DNA of 64,000 nucleotides from Owenia fusiformis (GCA_903813345.2 CAIIXF020000001.1:28759915-28823914), one strand, 5' to 3'. Positions 50,201 to 59,861 are shown, numbered from the stretch's first letter. Notes: generated by a model from the sequence alone, not told the origin. Numbers and translations: made by a program.

Positions 50201-53200
50201 ATTATTCTGAATAAAACATTAAAACTTTATTTGTGTTTATATTGTTATGTTCAAGAAGCCAGTCAGACCTTATTATTATCCCACCAAACAAAGTTTGGTA
50301 TTTAGTCCATACACTCGTCCATGTCATGTATCGTGTATTACCTTTCAGTTTAATTAAAACTTATGAACGTCAGTCTTACCTGAAAATAGGTTTCGTTAAG
50401 TTTTTTATTATTAACACGTTTTTGTTCTTGAAAAAGTTGGACTTTGAAATAATTATTTCAAAATGTTTCAACAACCATGCTTTGTCCTTTTTCTACAAAT
50501 TCAAAAAGAAATATTAAGTAAGCAGATTTTGATATATCAATCAATTGATGAATCAACCTATCAATGGCAATGTCAATTGAATTAAATACACAAAACCATG
50601 TTTATAATTATCCCACTGCCTATTGCCATTGGCCTATTACTCCATGAGAGTCACTTCATATTTATATGCTGGTTAACCAAGATAATTATTATCCTATTTT
50701 TATCCAGAACAAAAATTTATTTTGCCACTGGCCTTATCTGCCATGAGAATCACTTAATATTCATATGTTAATTAATCAATAGTCAAAGTGGCTCATCCTT
50801 TTTTGATCGGTATATATGACACATGTTACCAAGCAGAAATCATCTTCACTTGAACAGTCGGATCATACACACAACAATGTTGTCTGCTGCTGTCTTCATT
50901 GCTGGACTCGCCACTGTCTTCGCCAGTGGCTATGGATGTAAGTTTAACATTTTGTAATTATCTCGGATATACTTGATATTGCTTAAATGATGTATCTCTT
51001 ATAACTTTGCTTAACAATGATGTAACTTAATTTTTCCATTTATCAGTTGTCCATTTTAAATTGTTTGATTTTTATCTTTAACTTTCAGCTCGTTGCTATG
51101 ACTGCAACTATGCCCCATCTGGTTACACCAAGCAGGTGAACTACTGGACCAGAGTGTCCTCCAATGCTGGATACGCTGGATGTGCCCTCTCCAAATATGG
51201 AGATGCAGAGACCCTTGACAAATGGAGCTGTGCCTCAGGAGAGTGCTTCATCCGTAAAGACCCCAACGGTCTTGTGTACCGTGGCTGTGCCAACAAGGAG
51301 AATCTTCCCCTTGGAGTGTCCACCTACAAACAGTGCGCCAACCAGGCTGGTTCTCTGTGGTACTTCTGCAAGGGAGATCTCTGCAACAGCAAACAGCTTG
51401 GTGACTATGGAGTCTGTGGATACAAGCCATCTTACCATGCCTCTTACCCAAGTATGTATAACCTTTTTTTCTGTCTTTTAAAAACACAGAATTACACCCT
51501 GTCAGGACTGATGTGATAAAAAGAAGCTATTTATGATGTTACAAATTTTAATCATTCTTGAAATCAAACAAATGATACATTTCATATTGTAGGCCCCTGT
51601 GATGGAAAATGCTACAACAACCCAAGTGGTCTTTTCGCTGACAAATATAACAAGAATGGTTTCATCCAATGCGGATGTGACTACAAATATGGCAAGGCCT
51701 GTATCTGCTGCAAACCTTTCTTCATGAAGTGCCCATATGGTAAAGATTTTCTTTATTTCTATAATTGACCTTTTCCTCAAAACATTAGATCCATCTTATG
51801 TGTATGTTATTTAAGAGTTATATCCTGTATCATAATTCATTGAATGAACTATTTCAAATCTATTAATGATTTAATATTTGTAGGAACTGCTTTCGATGAT
51901 AGCACCAAAGTGTGCAGCAAAGCTGCTTACAGTGCCCCAGCATACAAAGCCCCCAAACCAGCATACAAAGCCCCTAAGCAAGCATACAAAGCCCCTGAGC
52001 CAGAATACAAAGCCCATGAGCCAGTATATCATGCCCCAGCTTATGGATACCAGGCACCATCCTATGGATACAATCAATACAATAATCACTATTAAATGAC
52101 ATTAGTTTACTTTATGATGTGCCAAACTGCATTGATTAAAAAATAAAGAAAAGTTACATATACAGATTATTTGTGTGTTTTACTTCTTATATGCTTGCAG
52201 TTTCATTGATAATTTGCGATATAGGGGCTTACGTATATGCACACATTTTAGGAGAAAAGGTGTGGAGTACTTACTCTGGTCAATTAATACATTGTTTTAG
52301 TTTGTGGGTTTGACAAGAAATATTTATCACATGATAATGTGCCCTACCTATTCAAACTCCACGCTTGATTTTGTTTGGTTTCCTTGTAATCCTGTGTATT
52401 TGCTAGCAGAAATAGAAAAGGCTAAAGAAAAGCATTTGACTTTTCAAACAAAAGCATGTATAACTGATATGAAACAACAGTTTCGCTTGTTGAGGCATGA
52501 AAAGACAATCAATGAGTATTTCTAAAACCTGTATCTAAATATCATATGCTGTAGATCTACATAAATCCATTATCGCCCAACTACAGTTTAGTCCGTAATT
52601 TTTTTACCATTGCATGCATACACATACTCTCGAGTAGCAGAATATTTGGACAGAATGTTTTTTTGAAATCAAATGATCGAACTAACACTCATTAAACAAA
52701 TATCCTAATATCTAGACAGAATGTCCGTAATTTATTTAATGATTATTGGATAATGAAAATACTTCTTGTGTCATTCTAGTCTATTTCCAAGAAAACTCCT
52801 GCAAGGACAAGACTGTCCAGACGGTCAATGCGGCAGCCTATCAAAGAAAAACTTACAATAGAAAATAGCACCAAACAAAATGACTTGAGGTTAACAGAAG
52901 ACAATACAATGAAAAATACTAAATTGAATGAATTAACACTTGTGACCAAATCAACAGATGTGGATGTAAAATGTGATGAAAAGACTAATAGTATAACTGA
53001 TAAAGACACTACTAAAAGTGAGAAAGTGAATAATGATGTTGAAATGTCCACAAAAGAATCAAATGTATCTAATCAAGAGACTAAAAAGAGTGATAGAGAT
53101 CTATGTGGGGCTGTTCCACATGATGAAAGTGCTAATGATGGCTTTGATATGGACACCACACAGAGTGATGATGAAGCTTTGGCACAGGCAGCAGCTGAGG

Positions 53201-56200
53201 TTACCAACCAAGGCCCTGAAACACAGGTATGTGATAGAAAATAAGTAAAAGTGAAATGACTAGGTGCAAAGGGCACATTTAAAATCAAAAACTTCATGAT
53301 TATGCATGGTATATCTACTAAAAAATAATTTAATTTCTAAAATAGTTTTTTATCATACTCACATTGTGCATACCTCCTAGAAAATAATGAATCCACAATT
53401 GCTATTATACACTAGTGTCTGTATATTGTTATCTATTTCCAGGAGATGAAAACAAACAGCGCTTCCCTAGAAATGCGAGATGAAATAACTAAACAACTAG
53501 AGCATGTAATGGCCTCTGTAGCTAAGTAAGCAATCCAGGGTGGACCAAACGAGGGATACCTTAATTATTTAAGGATTTTAAAAAAATGTCAACCCAAATC
53601 ATGCATTATTTTCTCCCAAAAACAGAAAAGATTGTGCTCTAGAAGGAATTTGGAGGCAAATATTGTCTGTATTTCATAAGAAATCATGCATAAAACAACA
53701 TTTTGGCTTTTCATTCTGTTAGGTGCTATATTCAGCAATTAAAGACACATTCAAATCATCAATAGAAAAATAAAAGATACATAACTGAATCAAAATTCTT
53801 AAGTGATGTATACTTGTATTTATCTTTAGAATGGATACATAAACATACTAACATTGTACTTTCAGTAAACCTGCTAGAAAAAGAAACAGTCGCATAAACT
53901 GTAAGTTATCTCTTAATGTTGACAACTGATCAATCGATCAATAAGATATATTTGAAACATACTAAATCGGCAGCTAAACTGCCTAATTCTTAAATAAATG
54001 AGATACTGGGATCTCTCACTTGGGAAAGAAAAACCCCCATATCAGTCAGTTGTACTGGCATTTCCGTTTCATTTGTTTTTGAAAAAACTGTAAAAAAGTC
54101 CTGTTCTTTATCATGTTTTCTCCCAGATTATCTTTATATGGTTTCCTATCATTATAATAGTATATGCTTAATAGTTAATACACTAATGCCATGTTTTGTT
54201 ATCACAGCTGCTAATTTGAATTCCTCTGGGGAGAATCCTGCTGACAGAAGCCGTCCTTCTTCAAGGACCAGGGGCATTGTGACATACTCATGTAAGTACA
54301 TGTATAGCAATTAATATAAAGCACCTAGACTATCAGCTAGACAAGGGACAGCAATTAAAATGGCCGTTGTCTTTTCTTACTGCTAAAGAAATATACATGT
54401 ACATGTATAGCTAAGGAGTGTGAGATGATAAAGTGAAAAGAGCAATTTAAGTGCAGATATAACCATTAATTAGGGACTTTGTGACATCAATGTCTCTCAT
54501 CTACTTCACACATTTGCTGAAATGGAAATCAGTGGTTTTAAATTCTGATGGACCAGAAATGTCTTAATTCTGTTAAATATGTTTGCATTCGGTGATCACT
54601 GATAATATTGAATGTAGAACTATAATGATGAAATAATACAATATGTCATATCACAGTTTGATTACACATTATATTTTGCTAGTTACCTGTGTGATTATAT
54701 GGATAATATTAGTATGGCATGTGGCCGACTTGTCTTACAAACATATTCACATTGACAGTGTTAAACCACACAACAAAAGTGCACATAAGGAAGACACAGA
54801 GAGGATAGCTGTACTTGTTTACTTGGACTACAAACAAGGTGGAAACTTTGCGATAGAGTTCTGTACTTTCTTGTATGCATCATGGAAGTATGTGATGAGC
54901 CACTCATACCTTACTGATTATGTCAGATTCAAGAAAGGGGTCTCAAGGAGGTGTAGTAATCACACTCTCATTGATTTGATTGTTTTCTGTCACCCCACAA
55001 CATGTGCTTCTTTACCTACAGACTGTCTCAAGTGGAGCACACTAACACAGTTTGATCTCAAATGGATGATTAACTCATCAAACTGTATGTATCGACCATT
55101 GCCCCCATTGACTCAAAACCCAAATTATCCAGCCAAGTATGAATACCTTAACACGTTCTCATTTCTACAACATATGCATCTTGGGGATGTTTTAATGCGA
55201 TATGATTGGATATTACGTTCAGACACAGATGTATTTTTGACACCAACACTTTTAAAATGGCGGCCTAAATATAACCTTGTCACAGGAGAGGGTGGCTATG
55301 GTGATTTGTTCAACAGACAACGATTGAAAAATATTTCCCTTAAATTGAATCTAACTCACAGAGGTGTGACAAACTTTGGAAGTACTTGGTATGGACGTCC
55401 AAAGCAATTTCTTATCGCTGCTAAGCTAACACTGAATATCTCAAGATATCTGTATGAGAATGAATTTAAGCCAAACTTGTCAGGTCTGGAGGTGATATTC
55501 ACTGAAGGGACTGACAGTAATGGGAAATGGCCCATGTGGTGGAGACCTGTATCAACAATGTATGGGTCAGAACTAGCACTTAATCATCTCATCCCAGGAA
55601 TCAATCAATCCTACAAAGCTATTGATCTCTTAGATGCATTCAGCTCTCGGAGGAAACCAGCGCTTCTTTACCCACACATCCATTGTTGGCACGGAGAAGC
55701 AGAATTCTCAAAGCATCGATTCATTAATAATATCACATCTCTGTTGCATCTTGATAAAGAGCTCAAATCTGATGATGTAAAAAATCTGATAACTGACAAC
55801 ATTGGTGATAAGAATGCAAGAGACATGCTAGCTTGGGAGTACTGTATGTACATTGCATGGAATGCTGTTGGCAACCACCTTCCTCATGTTGTGACAGCCA
55901 TCTTGAAAATTGGATAGATATATTATGATATCAGATTATTTAAAAAATAAATCAAAAATTCAAAAAATCAGTCAACTATGGTGCTTTCTTTATTCTGCTT
56001 GATGATATATGGCTACACTGTGTTTGAAGCTAGAGGCAATTAATTGTAAGGCTTCACTACTATACATACATGTAGTGAATGATTAACACAACTGAAATAT
56101 GTATTTTAGTTGATATGGATAGTGTAGTTAACTGTAATTTTACATTCATTGGTTACTTGTTAAACAGACTTTGATATGTCCAGTTATTTTAACATAATAC

Positions 56201-57584
56201 AAATTTCAAAATCCAGGTAATTTTGAAAACTGCAATTTTAGATATTTCTTGTCATCACAATCTCAGAAATATTGCACATTGCATTCAATCTTTTCAACTG
56301 AGGTTATGTGGTATCTCTTTCTAGATTCTTTTTTTTGGTTGCCATGTTTAATTCCAGCAACCATTTTAAATTGTTTTCATCACTTTTGCAGTGGCATTTC
56401 GAAGAAAGCCATTGAAGAGATTCATTTCTTTTTAAAGATGCTACTTAGTATGTTAAACTCGAGTAGACCTGACAGGTCTAGAAGTGATATGGGTGTTTTC
56501 CTCAAGTATATTAAGTGTGATATTTATTGTTGTGTGTCAGTGTTTGCAAATGACAAATGCCCTTTTCATATTGCGTGCAAATAATTGACTTTTTATAAGA
56601 ATGAATAGTCTTGTATCAGGTCCATGTATATGGAATCTCCCTAGTGAGCTAAATAAGTGAGGTGAATTAAGGTTCAAAGGGGCTTGATGTAAGACTACAT
56701 TATCATATTTGAAACAAAAGTTCTCATGCTTTACATGAGCAATGACTGTATATAATAAACTTAAAAGCATGATGATTTTTTTTATTATTGAAATCAATGT
56801 AACATATATACAGGTTATAGTGGCTATGACCGCCAAAAGGGTATGTTAATCCTAAGCATAATAATGTTATTGTATATGTTAATGTTAATCTCATATGTGG
56901 ATGTTCCAGTGGAGAGGAAGGATAGTGATGGTACAGGTAGACGATCAACAAGGAGCGCAGCAAACGGTGAGTCAATGCAGATTCTAATATGATACGTGAC
57001 ATCACAATAGCTAGAACAATTGATTTACTGGTCTATATTGGATTATGTATGACCACTAAAATCCATAAATGCAAATAATTGTGTTTCTTGTCTATTTATC
57101 ATATTAGAATCGTAACAAAGACCTCAATTTTATGATTTATGTCAAATATATGACCTCAAATTTTATTCTGGCCTTTGCCAAAGACCTCAATTGCTGTGCG
57201 ATTTCAGTCTCTTAACAATGAACAGAATAAAATTTTCGGTCATATATTACAACATGAATCATAATATCTCAGTCTTTATTCCTTAAATAATATAATTAAT
57301 CATAGTTGCAATAGAAGGACGTTTTTGTTAAAAAAAAAAAAAAGCATGGGGCATTAATAAAACACTTATATCAATACACACATATACATTGAATGAACAT
57401 ACAAATGCAAGTCTTGGACATTAGTGTTTATAGTTTTCATGTCTAATATATTCAAGAGTGATATATGGCATTTTACTGATGGTTTAATGAATAATACCTG
57501 ATTTTTGCTTTCAGCTCGAGCTATAGAGACTGATACAGAGGCCTCTCAGAGGGTCCAGTTTACATGGGATGATCCAAGAGCACG
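36661..57584 (+). CDS. TOPBP1: TOPBP1, BRCT-repeat ATR activator; 33 exons visible, 3' end outside window
   Basis: Exons: 36661-36741, 37600-37742, 38061-38106, 38401-38487, 38668-38775, 39612-39685, 39961-40088, 40282-40347, 40574-40750, 40985-41151, 41404-41567, 41699-41821, 42057-42205, 42628-42780, 43009-43125, 43413-43522, 43897-44009, 44394-44453, 45321-45449, 45791-46208, 46572-46700, 47444-47497, 47867-47983, 48226-48384, 49185-49271, 49574-49642, 52780-53226, 53443-53525, 53866-53900, 54208-54291, 56814-56840, 56910-56966, 57515-57584. All junctions keep frame (about 1,343 residues). BRCT0 ([20 protein letters not shown]), BRCT1 and 2 ([26 protein letters not shown]), BRCT3 (IFLSGF), BRCT4 ([20 protein letters not shown]), BRCT5 ([11 protein letters not shown]) and BRCT6 (GVSKKL, SLGADYRW-like, THFIYQ) match human TOPBP1. 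FTWDDPRAR in the last exon matches the Trp motif of the ATR-activating region. BRCT7/8 are expected beyond 64 kb. Confidence 0.96.
38163..38207. repeat. TTAG tetranucleotide microsatellite
   Basis: About eleven perfect TTAG units just downstream of TOPBP1 exon 3. Confidence 0.97.
39067..39230. mobile_element. Palindromic foldback element in TOPBP1 intron 5
   Basis: Arms of about 65 bp: TATAGACCATAGAGCAGGTG..GAATACACCCC on the left matches the reverse complement of the right side (GGGGTGTATTCGACATATTA..GGTCTATAT). The arms continue inward through GCTAGACACAAA / TTTGTGCCTAGC. This accounts for the 121-residue open frame here, which has no protein-like features. Confidence 0.75.
43284..43331 (+). 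other. Candidate 48-nt cassette exon of TOPBP1 within BRCT4
   Basis: In the intron between exons 43009-43125 and 43413-43522, a pyrimidine-rich acceptor (TTTTTAG at 43277-43283) and a donor (GTAAAT from 43332) enclose 48 bases. They are open in the required frame ([16 protein letters not shown]) and symmetric (phase 1 to 1), so inclusion would add 16 residues without a frameshift. Direct joining without it restores the alignment to the vertebrate protein, so the exon would be optional or spurious. Confidence 0.3.
43596..43628 (+). mobile_element. Isolated 3' end of the hairpin/tandem-repeat element family
   Basis: AGGTGGTTACATTTGTTGTG followed by TTAATGCCTTGTT closely resembles the last 35 bases of the element ending at 63697. 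No clear 5' hairpin head is visible upstream. Confidence 0.55.
44562..44970. mobile_element. Two adjacent inverted-repeat elements in TOPBP1 intron 18
   Basis: The first (44562-44696) has arms TCCTATGATTTTGAGGAATA.. and ..TCATAGGA around an inner hairpin containing GAGAGCGAAGCGAACGAG. The second (44705-44970) has ends TATCCTACACTTA / TAAGTGTAGGATA and carries three copies of GGAGTATATCGTCACGATAT-CCTCC (44800-44824, 44840-44865, 44870-44894), each itself palindromic. No coding frame. Superfamily not determined. Confidence 0.75.
45462..45563 (+). mobile_element. Minimal 102-bp copy of the hairpin/tandem-repeat element family
   Basis: Begins TTAATTATGTCACTACCACT and ends GGTGACATTTTGCATGTTAA-TGCCTTGTT, matching the two ends of the 1.3-kb element at 62374-63697 (TAATTATGTCACCACC... 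and ...GGTGACATTTTGTCATG-TTAATGCCTTGTT), but with the tandem repeats absent. It starts 12 bases after the donor of TOPBP1 exon 45321-45449. Confidence 0.7.
46752..47170. mobile_element. Near-perfect palindromic element, 419 bp
   Basis: Ends CACGCGGTCCTAACTTTGAC / TTAGGACCGCGTG. The arms stay complementary through GACCTACC, AAACGGTGCAGTATGA-type and GAGGGACTC segments to a central hairpin GGTCCCCAGCTGTAAGAAGG / CCTTCTAACAGCTGGGGACC at about 46944-46984. In the intron after TOPBP1 exon 46572-46700. A partial relative lies at 22868-23104. Confidence 0.88.
48815..48973. repeat. Long hairpin with about 75-bp arms
   Basis: GGAATAAATAATGATAGGCC..GGTGAAATTCAGCACTCGTT is followed after a short loop (near ACCTTCGGTT, 48891-48900) by its reverse complement ending GGCCTATCATTATTTATTCC. 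The arms are almost identical. It probably belongs to a larger element starting near 48420 that also has repeated CGTGCTCTATTC words. TOPBP1 intron after exon 48226-48384. Confidence 0.85.
50811..50818 (+). promoter_or_regulatory. TATA box of the nested secreted-protein gene
   Basis: TATATATG lies 66 bases upstream of the ATG at 50877, in a TTTTTTGATCGGTATATATG context. Initiation about 30 bases downstream, near 50842, would give a 5' UTR of about 35 bases. The TATA position and the compact leader suit a strongly expressed tissue-specific gene. Confidence 0.6.
50877..52095 (+). CDS. Secreted three-finger plus chitin-binding protein with Tyr/Lys/Pro/Ala repeat tail
   Basis: Four exons (50877-50937, 51089-51451, 51593-51739, 51884-52095) join in frame to 260 residues, lying entirely within the TOPBP1 intron 49643-52779 on the same strand. 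Residues 1-17 are a signal peptide ([18 protein letters not shown]). Residues about 21-125 form a Ly6/uPAR (three-finger) domain: CYDC near the start, VYRGC in the middle and the diagnostic FCKGDLCNS at the end. Residues about 142-205 resemble a CBM14/peritrophin-A chitin-binding domain ([16 protein letters not shown], then [14 protein letters not shown]). The tail from about 208 repeats a heptad, [28 protein letters not shown], then Tyr/Gly-rich sequence to the stop. Codons are more GC-rich than in neighbouring exons. I infer a cuticle, shell-matrix, tube or adhesive protein; the Tyr/Lys repeats could be cross-linked. No known orthologue recognised. Confidence 0.85.
52142..52147 (+). terminator. 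Polyadenylation signal of the nested secreted-protein gene
   Basis: AATAAA lies 47 bases after the stop codon at 52095. It is on the TOPBP1 sense strand inside a TOPBP1 intron, so TOPBP1 transcription must pass over it. Confidence 0.6.
54643..55917 (+). CDS. Intronless type II membrane protein, putative glycosyltransferase with DxD motif
   Basis: A single open frame of 424 residues lies inside the TOPBP1 intron 54292-56813, on the same strand. A short cytoplasmic N-terminus is followed by one hydrophobic segment (about 10-27, [15 protein letters not shown]) and a large lumenal domain with several Asn-X-Ser/Thr sites and paired cysteines. Residues 192-199 read RSDTDVFL, a metal-binding DxD motif after a hydrophobic strand (YDWIL), as in GT-A fold glycosyltransferases. 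Other strong blocks are [16 protein letters not shown] and [18 protein letters not shown] near the C-terminus. It resembles uncharacterised invertebrate proteins (possibly the family labelled DUF7164; name from memory). An AATAAA at about 55946 gives a close polyadenylation site. The lack of introns suggests a retrocopy or an intronless family. An acceptor-like CACAG lies just after the ATG, so the true start could be on an upstream exon. Confidence 0.75.
   Translation: MSYHSLITHYILLVTCVIIWIILVWHVADLSYKHIHIDSVKPHNKSAHKEDTERIAVLVYLDYKQGGNFAIEFCTFLYASWKYVMSHSYLTDYVRFKKGVSRRCSNHTLIDLIVFCHPTTCASLPTDCLKWSTLTQFDLKWMINSSNCMYRPLPPLTQNPNYPAKYEYLNTFSFLQHMHLGDVLMRYDWILRSDTDVFLTPTLLKWRPKYNLVTGEGGYGDLFNRQRLKNISLKLNLTHRGVTNFGSTWYGRPKQFLIAAKLTLNISRYLYENEFKPNLSGLEVIFTEGTDSNGKWPMWWRPVSTMYGSELALNHLIPGINQSYKAIDLLDAFSSRRKPALLYPHIHCWHGEAEFSKHRFINNITSLLHLDKELKSDDVKNLITDNIGDKNARDMLAWEYCMYIAWNAVGNHLPHVVTAILKIG
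56600..56695 (+). pseudogene. Fragment of a non-LTR retrotransposon reverse transcriptase C-terminus
   Basis: One frame reads [18 protein letters not shown], a stop, then GELRFKGA. This is a decayed version of the G-P-x-I-W-N-x-L-P motif found near the end of LINE (CR1/Jockey/L2-type) ORF2 proteins. Only a short piece is recognisable; it lies in the TOPBP1 intron just before exon 56814-56840. Confidence 0.45.
57116..57278. mobile_element. Short MITE with about 55-bp arms
   Basis: AAAGACCTCAATTTTATGAT..GACCTCAAATTTTATTCTGG matches the reverse complement of 57222-57278 with scattered differences. No coding frame. Lies between TOPBP1 exons 56910-56966 and 57515-57584. Confidence 0.7.
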
Positions 57585-58006
57585 GTGAGTGGCAAGCTAA
57601 TGTTAGATTATGAAACTTATGGACAATGTATGGTAAAACTTGTGAATTGAAACACCTCTGTAAGTGGGGCACATCAGTGGAAAGGGAACACCGTTTAGAT
57701 CCCATGACCAATCTACTTAATGTTAAATGAACCTCTGTAAGTGATACACCTTCCAAGAGGAACCCTTTTTAGAGGTTTATCACACAGGTTTTACTGTATT
57801 TACTTACTGTATTACTGTAGTGACTTATTTACAATCAAGCCTTTAATGATTAAATGACTAATTGTGCACATGTTTTTTTTTTACTTGTTATACTTCCATT
57901 GTTCAACAAATAAAATAGAAAATGTACATGTATGCATATTTTATCCCAGCAAACACAGTATGACAGGGATAGGGAATAACTAATGCTAAGCTAATAAAAG
58001 CTCTTT

Positions 58007-59861
58007 TAAAGGAGTATTCCTTGCCGGACCATTTCTCTCTTAATATGGTAGCTATAACTATATAGGCACTTTCAATATAAGCAAAACATGGGAAAATGTT
58101 TTGATATGGTCAATATTGACAATTTAAAAATGAACTGATAATTTCAAGTGGGCTGCTATCTTTTAATATTTCAGACAGGAAGTAATGTCATCGACTCTCT
58201 ATTTTACATTTAGCATTTTTAAAAGCAGGTATTTAGGACTTAACTAGCTGAAGTTGAAGTTGACAAGCCCTGAAAATCTATTTGAATAGAAACTAAGAAC
58301 CACTTGTCTGGAAGTTACTTTGTGCTACATTCTAAATTGTTATGGGCAATGTTATACAATTTGAGAGTTGATGACATCACTTCATGGGTGAAATCTTAAA
58401 AGATGGCACCCTACTAGGAATGAATTGACCATATCAAAACATTTTGCCATGTTTTGCATAATATGGAAAGTATATACATAAGGGTTATGTACTGGGAGGT
58501 TTTGGATATGGGGTTTATCCAGAGGGAGATATGTATATCTACCTGAGGGACCATAGGGACCGAAGGTAGATGTGCATATCTCACGAGGGATGAGCCCTAT
58601 ATCCAAACCGACCGTACATAACTGCTTTATCCTATACCAAGTAGAGTTTTCTTTCAATTTTTTCAATTTTTTCTCAATTTTTTCTGTTTTTTTTATCGTA
58701 CCTAACAAAAGGTACGATATTGTAGTCAGCTTGACGGGCGGCGGGCGGGTGGACGGGCGGCGGGCGGGTGGGCGGGCGGGCGGCGTCTCACTTTTCAGCT
58801 TGTCTACAGGTTTCCAGCTAAACCATTTGAGGGATTCATCTGAAATTTTCAGGGATGTTTCTACATATCAACGTCAAGAACTGATTAGTTTTTGGGCATT
58901 CTGGGTAAATTTTAAGGTGGCCATTTTGGATTTTCCGTCCTAAAATCTTCACTTTCAAGACTTGTCTACAGGTTTCCAGCCAAACCATTTGAGGGATTCA
59001 TCTGAAATTTTCAGGGATGTTTCTACATATCAACGTCAAGAACTGATTAGTTTTTGGGCATTCTGGGTAAATTTTAAGGCGGCCATTTTGGATTTTCCGT
59101 CCTAAAATCTTCACTTTCAAGACTTGTCTACAGGTTTTCAGCCAAACCATTTGAGGGATTCATCTGAAATTTTCAGGGATGTTTCTACATATCAACGCCA
59201 AGAACTGATTAGTTTTTGGGCATTCTGGTTAAATTTTAATGTGGCCATTTTGGATTTTCTGTCCTAAAATCTTCACTTTCAAGACTTGTCTACAGATTTT
59301 CAGCCAAACCATTTGAGGGATTCATCTGAAATTTTCAGGGATGTTTCTACATATCAACGTCAAGAACTGATTGGTTTTTGGGCATTCTGGGTAAATTTTA
59401 AGGTGGCCATTTTGGATTTTCCGTCCTAAATTCTTCACTTTCAAGACTTGTCTACAGGTTTCCAGCCAAACCGTTCAAATTTTTACATATGTTACACAGT
59501 GATAAGTTCTAGAGCTGATTAACTTTTCTGCGGCCATCTTGCTTTCTTGGTCAACAAGACCACAATGCTGTGTTTTAGGTATGATATTGTTCACGTCTAT
59601 GCCTTGTTCTTTTTTTGAATTTGTTATTTTTTCACATTTTTTCTTTTTTTTCAATTTTTCTTATTTCTCCAAATTTTTTTATCGAAGTGGGAAGATATGC
59701 CCTGGAGTGGGAGATATGGAGGTTCAGGATATGGAACCTCAAAATCAGGATAAGGGATATATCTTACCAACTTATCTCCCTAAAACTCTACTTGGCATAG
59801 GATAAAACCTCATAACTACCATATCAGGAGAGAAATCATCTGGCAAGGAATATTCCTTTAA
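58007..59861. mobile_element. 1.85-kb inverted-repeat element hosting another element
   Basis: TTAAAGGAGTATTCCTTGCC..ATTTCTCTCTTAATATGGTAG at 58007-58054 pairs with the reverse complement of about 59814-59861. Further in, TATCCTATACCAAGTAGAGT at about 58630 pairs with the reverse complement of about 59785-59805. The interior holds T-rich tracts and, inserted in one of them, the tandem-repeat element 58694-59607. It lies after the last visible TOPBP1 exon, in what must be a TOPBP1 intron. Confidence 0.75.
58694..59607 (+). mobile_element. Hairpin/tandem-repeat element, copy 1 (162-bp repeat)
   Basis: Starts with the hairpin ATCGTACCT-AACAA-AAGGTACGAT (58694-58718), followed by a GGGCGGGC-type tract (58734-58790) able to form G-quadruplexes, then four and a part copies of a 162-bp repeat (each starting CTTGTCTACAGG at 58799, 58961, 59123, 59285 and 59447). 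It closes with TTTTAGGTATGATATTGTTC..TATGCCTTGTT, which echoes the head hairpin. It is inserted in a T-run. The same build is seen at 62374-63697. Confidence 0.75.

Noticed and set aside
51235-51487. Two minus-strand frames over the three-finger exon
   Set aside because: Antisense to a spliced, domain-bearing exon; no splice support.
51871-52089. Minus-strand frame rich in Gly/Phe/Val/Trp repeats, silk-like at first sight
   Set aside because: Antisense shadow of the YKAPKPA-type tail of the nested secreted gene.
52304-52525. Frame ending [20 protein letters not shown]..., preceded by an AG, which could be an extra TOPBP1 exon
   Set aside because: It ends in a stop codon before any donor, and the flanking TOPBP1 exons 49642 and 52780 already join in frame; at most an alternative 3' end, unsupported.
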